64,000 bases of DNA from Pleurodeles waltl (lineage: Eukaryota; Chordata; Amphibia; Caudata; Salamandridae): assembly GCF_031143425.1 (NCBI RefSeq), contig NC_090439.1, positions 646,289,465-646,353,464 on the forward strand, given 5' to 3'. This document shows positions 1 through 10,786 of the stretch, in pieces (position 1 is the first letter of the stretch; the number at the start of each line of letters is the position of its first letter). The notes under the pieces were generated by a model. The model saw only the letters and a list, made by a program, of their open reading frames with translations, had not been told where the DNA came from and did no database searches. The translations under genes were made by a program, and so were the position numbers.

Positions 1-128
1 GAGTGGCAAACCAGCTCCTGACTAACCCGATCACAGATCCAGTCCAAGTCGAGATTGGTACCTTTCAGGGATTGCACAGGTTTATGGTCTGTGTTTGAAG
101 TTCCGTGTCCCTACTGGGAAGAGACTTA
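1..128 (+). pseudogene. ERV protease, C-terminal fragment
   Basis: A short reading frame through this stretch ends with the L-G-R-D-L signature typical of the C-terminal part of retroviral aspartic proteases. An in-frame TGA lies a few codons before that signature. The frame is cut at 128 by the MITE and resumes directly after it at 837, with the TTA at 126-128 duplicated at 834-836. The active-site Asp region lies upstream of the window, so only the tail of the enzyme can be judged. Confidence 0.6.
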
Positions 129-833
129 GGGCCAGATGTAGGTAGCATTTAGCATGGTGCAAACTGCGAAAATCGCAGTTTGCGCCATGCAAAATGCGCA
201 TTGCGATGCTCATTCCCATTTTGCGAGTCGGTACCGACTCACAAAACGGGAATGCGACTCGCAAATAGGAAGGGGTGTCCCCTTCCTATTTGCGAGTCGC
301 ATCGCGATGCTAAATTGCTTTGTGACCGCGAACGCGGTCGCAAAGCAATTCGCAGTTACCACCAGGGTCACACTGGTGGTAACCCATTCGCAAAAGGGAA
401 GGGGTCCCCATGGGTGAATGTTGCCAGAAATGTTTTTTCAGAGCAGGCAGTGGTCCAATGGACCACTGCCTGCTCTGAAAAAACGAAACCAAATGGTTTT
501 GTTATTTTTTTTGTATTGCAACTCGTTTTCCTTTAAGGAAAACGGGCTGCAATAAAAAAAATTTAAAAAACTGCTTTATTTAAAAAGCAGTCACAGACAT
601 GGAGGTCTGCTGTCTCCAGCAGGTCACCATCCCTGTGAGTGCAAGGAATCGCTATGGGGTCGCAAAATGCGACCCACCTCATTAATATTAATGAGGTGGG
701 TCTTTGCGACCCCATAGCGATTCGCAGACTGGGTCAGACACCGTTCTGCATCCGATATTGCGACTCGGAAATTGCGAGTCGCACCGACTCGCAATTTCTG
801 ATTCGCAATATCGGACATTGCTACATCTGGCCC
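129..833. mobile_element. 705-bp Harbinger-like MITE made of serial hairpins
   Basis: Terminal inverted repeats GGGCCAGATGTAG (129-141) and CTACATCTGGCCC (821-833) are perfect over 13 bp and flanked by TTA at 126-128 and 834-836. A 3-bp TTA duplication is the PIF/Harbinger signature. There is no coding capacity; the short open frames inside are products of palindromes. The interior is a chain of near-perfect inverted repeats, with stems around 154-186, 222-252, 253-303, 316-347, 353-383, 435-485, 520-550, 568-592, 645-724 and 755-815. It sits exactly inside the retroviral protease. It must have been mobilised by a transposase encoded elsewhere. Confidence 0.85.
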
Positions 834-836
834 TTA

Positions 837-2298
837 CTGTGTAAGACGAGGTGTTCTATCACCTGTTCGAATGAGGTGCAGAAAAACAGTGATGGTGAGG
901 GGGATGATGGTCAGATCTCAGCGCCAGAGACAGAGACCACAGATGAAGAGTACCCCTTGATAAGCTTCTTCCCGATGTTCACGACTGAGTTGCCCACAGA
1001 ATTGCAGGGGACAGTCACAGAGAAGGTGTGGGACTTGACAGGAAAGGAAGTGGGATTGATAAAAGGAGTAGACCCGGTCAAAATTGATGTGAAGCCAAAT
1101 GCAGTGTTTCCCCAGGTACCGCAGTACCACATGGCACAGGATGTACTCATACAGGTGACGCAGATAATTGCAGACTTTGTGAAGCAGTGAGTTCTGAAGG
1201 AAGTGATGAGCAGCCCATGTAACTTACCTATAATGGGTCTGAGAAAGCCCTGTGGAAAGGTCCGAATTGTTCAAGACTTATGAAAGATTAATGACATAGT
1301 GGTGAAGTGTTGCCCAATAGTGCCAAATCCAGCCGTGAGTATGTTTCAAGTTCCATGTAACGCAGAATGGTTCTCAGTTGTTGATTTCTCCCAAGCGTTC
1401 TTTTCCGTGCCTCTTCATGAGGACAGACAATTTATTTTCAGTTTAAAATTCCTGGACAAGGTTTACAGTTGGTGTCGAATCCCTCAAGGATTTTTGGAGT
1501 CACCATCTATCTTCAACCAAATTTTGAAGAAGGATTTGGAGTCATTGGAACTACCTTTACAATCGACTCTGGTGCAGTACATTGACGATTTGTTGATTGC
1601 TTCCAAGACAAGAGATAACTGCAAGTACAATACTATTGCCTTGTTGAACCACTTGGGAAAGAATGGGCATAAGGTGTCCCCAAAGAAGCTGCAGTACTGT
1701 CAGAAAGAGGTGAAATATCTCGGCCATTTGATTGAAATGGGGCCGAGGAAAATATCTAAGGAAAGAGTAACTGCCATACTGCAGATGAATCCCCCGACAT
1801 CTCAGAGAGATGTTAGGATGTTTCTGGGAATGGTGGGCTACTGTCGTCAGTGGATCCCAAATTTCTCGGTCATCTTCCAAGCCCTTGGTGAGACGGACAG
1901 TTAAGGAGGTTAAGGATGGCCCAGATACTCTAGTTATGTCCGAGAAAGAGATGAGGGCGTTCATTGAGCTAAGGGAGTGCATGTGCAGGGCTCCAGCTTT
2001 AGGTATGCCCTATTACACAAAGCCTTTTTTCCTGTTTTGTCATGAACGTGATGCTTGTTCTTTGTCTGTCTTGACCCAGATCCATGGAGGTGCAAACCGA
2101 CCTGTAGCATATTTTTCAGCTACTTTGGACCCAGTCGCAGCAGCCTTGCCAGGTTGTTTGCGTGTAGTTGCAGCAGTTGGTCAAAGCCTCACACAGTGTG
2201 AAGGCATAGTGATGGGACACCCTTTAACAGTCATGGTCCCACATTCAGTCGAAATTTTGCTGACTAGAACCGAAACTCAGCACATGACAAAGGCCTGA
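837..2298 (+). pseudogene. ERV reverse transcriptase (end of protease plus RT)
   Basis: After the MITE the frame runs through a linker and a PLI..-like start of RT, then stops at about 1188 (TGA) and again near 1280. From 1299 to 1904 a 201-codon stretch holds the RT core: a D-F-S-Q-A-F block (first catalytic Asp), a P-Q-G-F block, and Y-I-D-D-L at about 1578-1592 carrying the other two catalytic Asp residues, followed by the Y-L-G-H thumb-side motif. A frameshift near 1890 moves the connection domain into the 1810-2298 frame, which ends with a stop. RT copies the RNA genome into DNA. This copy cannot make a full-length enzyme. Confidence 0.85.
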
Positions 2299-2322
2299 CT
2301 AACAAAATATGAAACCATTATA

Positions 2323-3038
2323 TTGGGGTCACCAAATGTGTCATTGAAACGGTGTACTGTATTAAACCCGGCAACTTTGCTTCCAAATGAGAATACAGAG
2401 GTTGATGATGCTGAAGAGGTAGAACATGGTTTGGTGCACAGTTCTGTTACCTCTAGACAAAGACCTGACATTAAAGATACCCAATTGGAAGAGAATGATT
2501 ACATTATCTTCGTTGATGGCTCGTGCTTGAGAGACTCAATAGGAGTACTGAGAGCCGGATACGCTGTGTGTACAATCACTGGTATCCTAGAAGCATCTTG
2601 GCTTGAAAGAGTATACTCTGCTCAAGTGACTGAATTGGCTGCTCTTACTAGGGCATGCCACGCCGCTGACAAGCTGAAAGTGACTATCTATACCGATAGC
2701 AGATATGATTTGGAATGGTCCATGATTTTGGCCAGCTATCGTCACAGAGGGCTTATGTGGCCTCTTCTGGTTCTCCAGTGAAAAATGGCGAAAGAATTAA
2801 GGAGTTGTTGCACGCGATTCAGTTACCTCTTGAAATTGCCGTGGTGAAATGCCGTGCTCATGTGAAATCACAAGACTTTGTGTCAATGGGAAATGGATAT
2901 GCAGATCAAGTCACAAGGTTTTGCGCATTAAACTGTATATCATTCAAGGATCAGTGGGAATTGTTACCTGAAACACAAAATGATACATGCCCAGGTTACG
3001 CATTGAGGGTGGTTGACACAATGGAAGAATTAAAATAG
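2323..3038 (+). pseudogene. ERV RNase H domain
   Basis: The stretch contains F-V-D-G-S at about 2512-2526 (first catalytic Asp of retroviral RNase H), an E in the T-E-L-A-A-L block near 2630 and Y-T-D-S-R near 2692 (another catalytic Asp). The domain is the one that removes RNA from the RNA/DNA hybrid. A frameshift near 2740 moves the reading frame from 2323-2781 into 2715-3038. It follows RT and precedes integrase, the expected retroviral pol order. Confidence 0.8.
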
Positions 3039-3559
3039 TTGCAGGGACGTGCCAGCAGAGAGGAGAAACGCTCTTGGCTAAAAATGCAGTGTGTACAAAG
3101 ACCAGATTTGTGGGTTTCAGATGAGGGGAAAATGGCTTTGCCGAACAGTCTTCTGTCACAATTTGCAAGGTTTTACCATGGGCAAGCACATACTGGGAGA
3201 GACGCTATGATCAGGTTGTTCAAAATTGATTGGTTCAATCCAAAATTCAGACAAGCTACAGAAGTGATTTGTCACCAGTGCATCATCTGTCAGCAAATGA
3301 ATGCGGGTAAAGGGACTGTGGTGAATTTGAGCCACATTGGGAGAGCAGGAGGTCCATTTAGCAGAATGCAATTGGATTTTATTGAGATGCCTGTGTGTGG
3401 AGGTGTGAGATACGTGTTGGTGATTGTGTGTATCTTTAGTCACTGGATTGAAGCTTACCCCACACGTAGGAATGACAGCCTCACAGTAGCGAAATTGCTG
3501 CTTAGGGAATTGCTGCCACGTTTCGGGTTTCCAATCTCTTTAGAATCAGATAGAGGAAG
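3039..3559 (+). pseudogene. ERV integrase, N-terminal and first core part
   Basis: The frame carries the His-His-Cys-Cys zinc-binding module: H in the F-Y-H-G-Q-A-H segment (about 3175-3192), then C-x2-C at H-Q-C-I-I-C (about 3275-3290). The catalytic core follows, with D in the Q-L-D-F segment (about 3370) and D in S-D-R-G (3547-3558). The core is cut immediately after this second catalytic Asp by the chromovirus; GGAAG at 3555-3559 is repeated at 10104-10108. The frame was open across this whole half, so it was less decayed than RT here when hit. Confidence 0.85.
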
Positions 3560-5194
3560 TGTCAGAGTCACCAGATCCTCGGGGTCCGTGCACGTTCCCA
3601 ACACTTCCACCACAAGACAGCTCCAATACTCTGATTAGATTTATCACAGAGTCTAAGAGAGTCCAAGTGGGGAAAAGGGGATTAGGACAGGAACAGCTGG
3701 GAAGGAGAACTGTAGGAGGCAAAAGGTTAAAAAACAACATCAAAATTACATCTCATGAAATCAGTACCATGCTACAACACTAAGCTTCGTCTTTTCTGAA
3801 AAAACATGAACAACCCTGGAATAATCCTAAAACTGACTAGGCTTTAGATGACGGAATACCTGAGGAGGAAACAGGAAAAGTTAAATAGGACTTTCAGATT
3901 CAAGTACTTTCTTTAGCATGAGAATCAGGAAACACTCTGAGCAATTTCTAAACAACCATATGAATCTCCTTTTATGAATACATATCAGGAACACACAGCA
4001 TTACATCTAAAATTCTGGTATTGTTGTGTTCATCTCAGAAAAAACATTTGGAAGTAAATTGCGCACATTGCAGATTTTTATATGAGTATTAAACACCATA
4101 AAGGTTTGTGCACCATGAAATCACACAACGTAGATTCAAGGAATAAATCATGCAACGTGTCAACTTGAAATGCTACCAAGAAAATGTCTTAGAATGGTAG
4201 CGCACAGTAACTTACATTATTTACACACGAGGAAAGAATTGCGCGTCTTGCCGATTCAAATGCCACCATACAAATGCCAAGAAATAGTAGCACACAATGA
4301 ACAACATGAAAAAACACTCAAGGAAAGAATTGCGCGTGTTGCCGATTCGAATGACACCATGTAAATGTCAGAAAATGATCGCGCACAATGAACAGCATGA
4401 ATTACGCGCGAGAAGTGAATCGCGCGTTTCGCCGATTCGAATGCCACCATGTAAATGTCAAGAAAAGATAGCGCGCAATGAACAACAAAGTTAAATGCTC
4501 ATGAAACGAGTTGCACATCTTGCCAACTCGTAAAACATCATGTAAATGTCAAGAAATATCAGCGCGCAATGAACAATAATGTAATAACGAAGTCAAATCT
4601 TTATGGAATAAATTGCGCGTCCTCCCTATTTGCAAACCACTATACAAATGTCGAAAAATGGCAGCGCACAAGTAATCTGTTATTCATTTAATAATTAAAA
4701 GCAAGAATATGAAGATTCTCAATTACGGTGTTGGGAAATGTCCAAACACCGTCTTACCGCCTGGAAACAGTGATCACCAATGAGAGATGAGTGCACAAGA
4801 CTGGAAAATCCAAATAGGCCGCCGGGACAGGAGCTCAGGAAGAAGCTGCTGCTCTGCACCGGGACCTCTGAATAGTGAGCACTGGAAGTTGGGCTGAGTC
4901 TCTTTTATAGAGTCTTGGCCCAGCCTAGAACCACGCCCAGGCATGTTGCAGGGAAAGTCTCCAGAAGGCCCTGGAAAGGGACCACACCCTAACACATTCT
5001 GAATGTCTGCAGCAATACATTGTAAATGTACAGTATTTATAAGCACCTTAAAAATTAATCTTTTGGATGGAATTCTGCAATGCAAAAGGTTAAACAATAA
5101 CATATCATCACAATGCATAAATTACTTTATCTTGCAAGTGTTGGGTTTTTGTATTGTAGATGCCCGTAGAGCGCGCACTGTCCTGGTGTTGACA
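3560..5194 (-). repeat. Chromovirus 3' LTR (1635 bp)
   Basis: The - strand LTR begins TGTCAACACC at 5194 and ends CTGACA at 3560. It is nearly identical to 8207-9869 except for a 90-bp unit missing here, a roughly 8-10-bp indel near 4545, and 52 bp at the 3560 end that are absent from the other copy. A polypurine tract abuts it at 5195-5209. The interior holds about five diverged copies of a 90-bp tandem unit (4195-4680). Short open frames such as 4170-4364 are by-products of that tandem repeat. Confidence 0.88.
4195..4680. repeat. 90-bp tandem units inside the 3' LTR
   Basis: Units carry the landmarks AATTGCGCGT, TTGCCGATTC, AAATGCCACCATACAAATG and AGCRCACAATGAACAACA in the same order, diverging along the array. 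As they fall in the LTR upstream region they may act as enhancer-like repeats, which is an inference. The matching array in the other LTR (8810-9350) has one extra unit. Confidence 0.75.
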
Positions 5195-5209
5195 GTACTC
5201 CCCTCTCCC
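5195..5209 (-). other. Polypurine tract of the chromovirus
   Basis: On the - strand this reads GGGAGAGGGGAGTAC directly before the TGTCAACACC start of the 3' LTR, as expected for the plus-strand primer site of an LTR element. A second copy sits at 9870-9884 before the middle LTR. Confidence 0.75.
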
Positions 5210-6533
5210 AGGCGTGCTCTAGGGCCTGGTTTATCTGGATTGAGACGATTAAAGTGTCTCACAAGTACTGGAGCATGAACATCAGATGCGGAAACCCATG
5301 AATTACTCTTAGGGCCATAACCTTTCCATGAGATTAAGTACCATAGGTTACGCCCTCTCAGTTTAGAGTCCAACACTTTCTTGACTTCATATTCTTCTTA
5401 CCCCCTGTACTAGAACAGGAGCTGGATGAGGGCGGACCTTTTGGACTGCCTTTTTTAAGAGGGAAGTATGGAACACTGGATGAATCCGTAATGATTTTGG
5501 CAATTGTAGTTTATAGGTCACAGGATTGATTTGCTGAAGAACAGTGTAAGGACCTATACATTTGGGGTTGAACATGTGCTTCGTCTTGAAGTCTATATGT
5601 TTTGTGGAAAGCCACACTTTGTCACCAGGTTGATACTGCGGTCCCTCACAATGTTTCTTGTCATAATGCTTTTTGTATTTTTGTTTGGCTTTTTCTAAAT
5701 GTTGTTTAATCGATTTCTGAGTTTGATGCAAATGTTGAATGATTTCTGACACAGCTGGAGTGAGAGAGCTTTCTTGAGGAATTGTGATGGGCAAGGTGTC
5801 AGGATGATAGCCAAACAAACCAAAGAAGGGTGTAACGCCAGTAGACGTGTGGAAGGAATTGTTGTATGCTAACTCAGCTAACCAGAGCATTGATGTCCAT
5901 GAATTAAGTGCTTTTTCAGCGTAAGCATGTAGGTATTGCTTCAAAGTCTGATTTAGTCTCTCCGTTTGACCATCTGTTTGAGGATGGTGGCTAGTAGATA
6001 GGGTAGATGTCACTTGGAGTGTTTTACACCATGTCTTCCAGAAGTTGGAGGCAAATTGAGATCCCCGATCGGAGAGGATCACTTTTGGCAGTCCATGATA
6101 ACGAACCACTCTATTCAGTAAGATAGTTGCCAGTTCACTAGAGGTGGGTAATTTCTTACAGGCAATGAAATGTCCATATTTCGTGAGACTATCTACTACC
6201 ACCAGAATTACTAAATGCTGTTGAACCACTGGCAGACCTGTAATAAAGAGATGTGTTCCCACGGACGAGTTGGGGTTGGGAGTGGGTGTAACAACCCTTT
6301 CGGTTTTGAATGACTTGTTTTAGTGCGAGCACAGACTTCGCAGTTGTTAACATTGTTTTTACATCCTTTGTTAAGGTAGGCCACCAAAAATAGCGTTGGA
6401 TTAACTCAAGAGTTTTAGGAGTACCAGGGTGACCTGCTGTAGGTATAACATGCAACCAATGAAACACTATCTTGCGAAGTTTGGTAGTGGGCACGAACAA
6501 ACGAGCATTGTAAAAGGGTAATCCTTGCTTGAT
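5195..6533 (-). pseudogene. Chromovirus integrase and chromodomain
   Basis: On the - strand 6500-6270 holds the zinc-binding region (H-x-H part visible, the Cys pair degraded). The 6262-5387 frame holds the integrase core, with D in V-V-V-D-S, D in S-D-R-G-S-Q-F and E in T-E-R-L-N, then the G-P-Y C-terminal segment. A frameshift near 5390 moves into the chromodomain (about 5400-5215: Y-L-I-S-W-K-G-Y-G, then H-x-x-R-L-N-P). The chromodomain of this family guides integration to marked chromatin, which is family knowledge. Other breaks are a stop at 6532-6534 and a frameshift near 6265. Confidence 0.85.
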
Positions 6534-7520
6534 TTATCTTTTTGGATCTGCTTGGGCCCACGCCTGCCATTTTTCAACAGTGAATGAATTGCGGATGTCT
6601 TCAAAGAAACGTTCTGTGTTTATGATACATAGGACCTTGTCAGGAGCAATGATAGCTCTGGAGGTTTGAACTGCAGGCAATGTGGTAGACTCTTGGCGGG
6701 ACAAGGCATCAGCTTTGCGATTATCTTTACCAGGCCGGAAGGTTACCACAAAATCAAACTCGGCAAAAAACAGCATCCAGCGCAATTGCCGAGGAGTCAA
6801 AAGTCTGGCAGAACTCATGAATTGAAGATTGCGATGATCAGTATATACTGTGACAGTATATTTAGCTCCCAACAAATGATGTCTCCATTCTTTAAAGGCG
6901 TCACGAATCGCCAGAAGCTCTTTTTCAGCAATGACATAATTCTGTTCGGCTTCGTTCAACTTCCGAGACATGTAAGCTACAGGATGAAGCTGACCAGTGT
7001 CTTTGTTTCGTTGTGACAAGACTGCTCCTATCGCCACATATGAAGCATCAGCTTCCACTATGAAAGGTCGATCCGCATCTGGATGAATCAAGACTGGGGC
7101 AGTGGAGAAAGCTTCTTTCAAAGTTGAAAAGGCTTGGTCTGCTTCTGGGGACCATACAAATTTTTCTTTTTTTCTTAATAACTTAGTAATTGGAGTTACT
7201 GTCTGGGAGAAATGATTGATGAACCTCCGGTAAACATTTGCGAAGCCCAGGAAACATTGTACATCACGAACAGTCTTTGGGATGGGCCATTCAGATACGG
7301 CTTTTACTTTCCTTTCTGCCATCACCATAAATTGAGGGGTAAGGATAACCCCTAAAAACTCAACTGTGGTAACATGAAACTCACACTTGGTTAGCTTGCA
7401 ATATAAATGGTGTTTACGAAGGGCTGTCAAAATTTTCTTGACATGTTCAACATGTTCATTCTCATTGTCTGATTAGATCAAAATGTCATCAATGTAAACT
7501 ATGGCAAAGATATCGAGGTA
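6534..7520 (-). pseudogene. Chromovirus RT (second half) and RNase H
   Basis: The - strand frame contains Y-I-D-D-I near 7488 (RT catalytic pair), interrupted by an in-frame TAA three codons later (about 7474) and preceded by a TAG at about 7518. The 7430-6534 stretch is open for 298 codons. It holds the RT thumb (F-L-G-F-A-N-V-Y-R-R-F), the RNase H domain with E-A-D-A-S (about 7050) and Y-T-D-H-R (about 6840), and ends with A-D-A-L-S-R, the usual tether before integrase. It is continuous with the RT half upstream apart from the two stops. Confidence 0.87.
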
Positions 7521-8206
7521 CTATCTAAGAAAGTCATTTAAGAAAAATGTAAATGCTGCTGGAGCATTGCACAGACCAAAAGGCATGACAGTGTACTCAA
7601 AAAGGCCATATCTTGTTTTGAATGCCGTTTTCCATTCGTCACCCTCTCTCATTCTGACCAAATGGTAAGCACCTCGAAGATCAAGCTTCGTGTAGATTTT
7701 TGCTTTCTTTACTTGTTCCAGTAAGACCGGAATTAGAGGCAAAGGATATTTGTTCTTGATGGTGATTTTATTCAAGCCCCTATAGTCGATACAAGTTCGA
7801 AGCTCTCCGTTCGCTTTTGAAACAAAAAACAAAGGAGAAGCTGTGGGAGACTTAGAGGGGTGGATGAAACCATTCTCTAAGAATTTATCCAAGTATTTTC
7901 GTAAATGTTGATTTTCAAATTCTGACAGGGCATACACACGACAGTTGGGAAATATCCCCCCTGGGACTAGATCAATTTGACAGTCATAAGATCTATGAGG
8001 AGGTAAGTTCTCTGCTTCCTTCTCATCAAATACATCTTCATAAGACGAATACTGTTTGGGCAACTGAACTTCTTTCTCTGCGGCCATAGCTACGTAAGAA
8101 TGGCGAACTTCCGATTCTTGAGTCCATTGGAGACAATGTTCTTTACATAGCACTGATGAGAACATGATTTTTCGTTCAGCCCAATTAATCTCTGGATTGT
8201 GATGAG
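7521..8206 (-). pseudogene. Chromovirus protease/RT linker and first half of RT
   Basis: On the - strand the frame enters from the LTR at 8206 and immediately reads the linker between protease and RT, so gag and protease have been deleted. RT follows with C-I-D-Y-R-G-L-N, K-L-D-L-R-G-A-Y (first catalytic Asp, near 7690) and M-P-F-G-L-C-N-A-P. It ends at the TAG at about 7518. The open frame extends to 8336 only because the LTR happens to be open there; the LTR-encoded N-terminus is not part of the protein. Confidence 0.85.
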
Positions 8207-9869
8207 ACAAGACAGCTCCAATACTCTGATTAGATTTATCACAGAGTCTAAGAGTCCAAGTGGGGAAAAGGGGATTAGGACGGGAACAGCTGGGAAGGAG
8301 ACCTGTAGGAAGCAAAAGGTTAAAACACAACATCAAAATTACATCTCATGAAATCAGTACCATGCTACAACTCTAAGCTTCGTCTTTTCCGAAAAAACAT
8401 GAACAACCCTGGAATAATCCTAAAACTGATTAGGCTTTAGATGACCGAATACCTGAGGAGGAAACAGGAAAAGTTAAATAGGACTTTCAGATTCAAGTAC
8501 TTTCTTTAGCATGAGAATCAGGAAACACTCTGAGCAATTTCTAAACAACCATATGAATCTCCTTTTATGAATACATATCAGGAACACACAGCATTACATC
8601 TAAAATTCTGGTATTGTTGTGTTCATCTCAGAAAAAACATTTGGAAGTAAATTGCGCACATTGCAGATTTTTATATGAGTATTAAACACCATAAAGGTTT
8701 GTGCACCATGAAATCACACAACGTAGATTCAAGGAATAAATCACGCAACGTGTCAACTTGAAATGCTACCAAGAAAATGTCTTAGAATGGTAGCGCACAG
8801 TAACTTACATTATTTACACACGAGGAAAGAATTGCGCGTCTTGCCGATTCAAATGCCACCGTACAAATGCCAAGAAATAGTAGCACACAATGAACAACAT
8901 GAAAAGCACTCAGGGAAAGAATCGCGCGCCTTGTCGATTCAAATGCCACCATACAAATGCCAAGAAATAGTAGCACACAATGAACAACATGAAAAAACAC
9001 TCAAGAAAAGAATTGCGCGTGTTGCCGATTCGAATGACACCATGTAAATGTCAGAAAATGTTAGCGCACAATGAACAGCATGAATTACACACGAGAAGTG
9101 AATCGCGTGTTTCGCCGATTCGAATGCCACCATGTAAATGTCAAGAAAAGATAGCGCGCAATGAACAACAAAGTTAAATGCTCATGAAACGAGTTGCACG
9201 TCTTGCCAACTCGTAAAACATCATGTAAAAATATCAGCGCGCAATGAACAATAATGTAATAACGAAGTCAAATCTTTATGGAATAAATTGCGCGTCCTCC
9301 CTATTTGCAAACCACTATACAAATGTCAAAAAATGGCAGCGCACAAGTAATCTATTATTCATTTAAGAATTAAAAGCAAGAATATGAAGATTCTCAATTA
9401 CGGTGTTGGGAAATGTCCAAACACCGTCTTACCGCCTGGAAACAGTGATCACCAATGAGAGATGAGTGCAGAAGACTGGAAAATCCAAATAGGCCGCCGG
9501 GACAGGAGCTCAGGAAGAAGCTGCTGCTCTGCACCGGGACCTCTGAATAGTGAGCACTGGAAGTTGGGCTTACTCTCTTTTATAGAGTCTTGGCCCAGCC
9601 TAGAACCACGCCCAGGCATGTTGCAGGGAAAGTCTCCAGAAGGCCCTGGAAAGGGACCACACCCTAACACACTCTGAATGTCTGCAGCAATACATTGTAA
9701 ATGTACAGTATTTATAAGCACCTTAAAAATGAATCTTTTGGATGGAATTCTGCAATGCAAAAGGTTAAACAATAACATATCATCACAATGCATAAATTAC
9801 TTTATCTTGCAAGTGTTGGGTTTTTGTATTGTAGATGCCCGTAGAGCGCGCACTGTCCTGGTGTTGACA
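8207..9869 (-). repeat. Chromovirus middle LTR, 52 bp short at its pol side
   Basis: Starts TGTCAACACC at 9869 on the - strand and matches the 3' LTR down to the ACAAGACAG at 8207 (equivalent to 3612). There it jumps into pol. The missing 52 bp, the primer-binding site and gag were lost in one deletion. Its tandem block (8810-9350) has one 90-bp unit more than the 3' LTR. Confidence 0.87.
8810..9350. repeat. 90-bp tandem units inside the middle LTR (one extra unit)
   Basis: Same units as 4195-4680. The extra unit is about 8850-8940 and is nearly identical to its right neighbour, which indicates unit gain here or loss in the sister LTR after the copies separated. Confidence 0.75.
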
Positions 9870-10103
9870 GTACTCCCCTCTCCCAGGCGTGCTCTAGGGC
9901 CTGGTTTATCTGGATTGAGACGATTAAAGTGTCTCACAAGTACTGGAGCATGAACATCAGATGCGGAAACCCATGAATTACTTTCAGGGCCATAACCTTT
10001 AAACAATAACAAATCATCACAATGCATAAATTACTTTATCTTGCAAGTGTTGGGTTTTTGCATTCTAGATGCCCGTAGAGAGCGCACTGTCCTGGTGTTG
10101 ACA
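9870..10103 (-). repeat. Chromovirus chromodomain tail fused to an LTR fragment
   Basis: 10001-10103 repeats the first 103 bp of the LTR (- strand), directly beside the GGAAG duplication. At about 10000 it jumps to the last codons of the chromodomain (K-G-Y-G-P frame, 10000-9885), then the polypurine tract and the middle LTR. The junction shares two T bases with both parents. It is therefore the remnant of a whole upstream element unit, deleted from LTR position 103 to the chromodomain. Confidence 0.85.
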
Positions 10104-10681
10104 GGAAGTCACTTCAACAATGAGGTGGTTAAGCTCTTGTGTGCCGCCCTGAACATTGAATAGAAGTTGCATTGCAGTTACCGCCCTGAAGCCTCAGGAC
10201 TAGTGGAACAGATGAATGGTACCTTGAAGTAGAGAATGGCAAAAATGTGTGCAGCTATGAATTTGAAATGGCCTGATGCATTGCCCTTAGTGTTAATGTC
10301 AATGAGAAATACACACAACAAGAAAACGGGACTGTCTCCTCATGAAATTCTCATGGGCCGAGCTATGAGATTGCCCGCAGTGCCTGTGAATGCTCTTGTG
10401 AATATCATGATGATATGGTGTTGGACTAAAGCAAGGGTCTGGCTGACGTGGTCCGTTCTTTCTCTCACCAGGTGGAAGCAACCACTTTGCCACCGATAAA
10501 TGATCCAGGTCACAACCTGAAAGCTGGTGACTGGGTTGTTGTCAAGAAACACGTGAGAAAGTCGTGTTTGGAGCCACGTTGGAAGGGGCCGTCTCAAGTG
10601 ATACCGACAACTACTACTATGTGTGGGAATTCCAAACTGGATCCATGCCAGTCACACAAAGAAGGTGACATGTCCAACTGA
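10104..10681 (+). pseudogene. ERV integrase, second core part and C-terminal domain
   Basis: The integrase core resumes directly after the chromovirus. It has stops near 10161 and 10231, the catalytic Glu region (S-G-L-V-E-Q-M-N, about 10197-10220), the T-G-L-S-P-H-E-I-L segment (10328-10354) and, after a frameshift near 10395, the C-terminal W-K-G-P segment (about 10580-10590) and W-I-H-A-S-H (about 10640). The last two are typical of gamma/epsilon-like integrases. Several stops and frame changes make it inactive. Confidence 0.8.
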
Positions 10682-10786
10682 TGAGGAAATTGAGTTGTCA
10701 AAAATAACAGCTACAGAAAAGGAAGTCTCAGGGCTGGAGAGTAATCAAGGGGAACTGAGACTAGAGGAGAGCCCGTTGAGGACGGC

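Larger units (their letters stand above)
3560..10103 (-). mobile_element. Ty3/gypsy chromovirus inserted in ERV integrase, rearranged tandem copy
   Basis: Both ends are TGTC..GACA (start 3560, end 10103), flanked by the 5-bp duplication GGAAG (3555-3559 and 10104-10108). Read on the - strand, the order is a 103-bp LTR start (10103-10001), a chromodomain tail plus polypurine tract (10000-9870), an almost complete LTR (9869-8207), pol without gag (8206-5195) and a full 3' LTR (5194-3560). The chromodomain after integrase marks it as a chromovirus, probably the vertebrate V-clade. Gag, primer-binding site and the first 52 bp of the middle LTR on its pol side are missing, so the copy is defective. 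Confidence 0.88.

Noticed and set aside
8810..9350. Regularly spaced repeats that could suggest CRISPR
   Set aside because: The whole 90-bp unit is repeated with no unique spacers, inside an LTR of a vertebrate retrotransposon.
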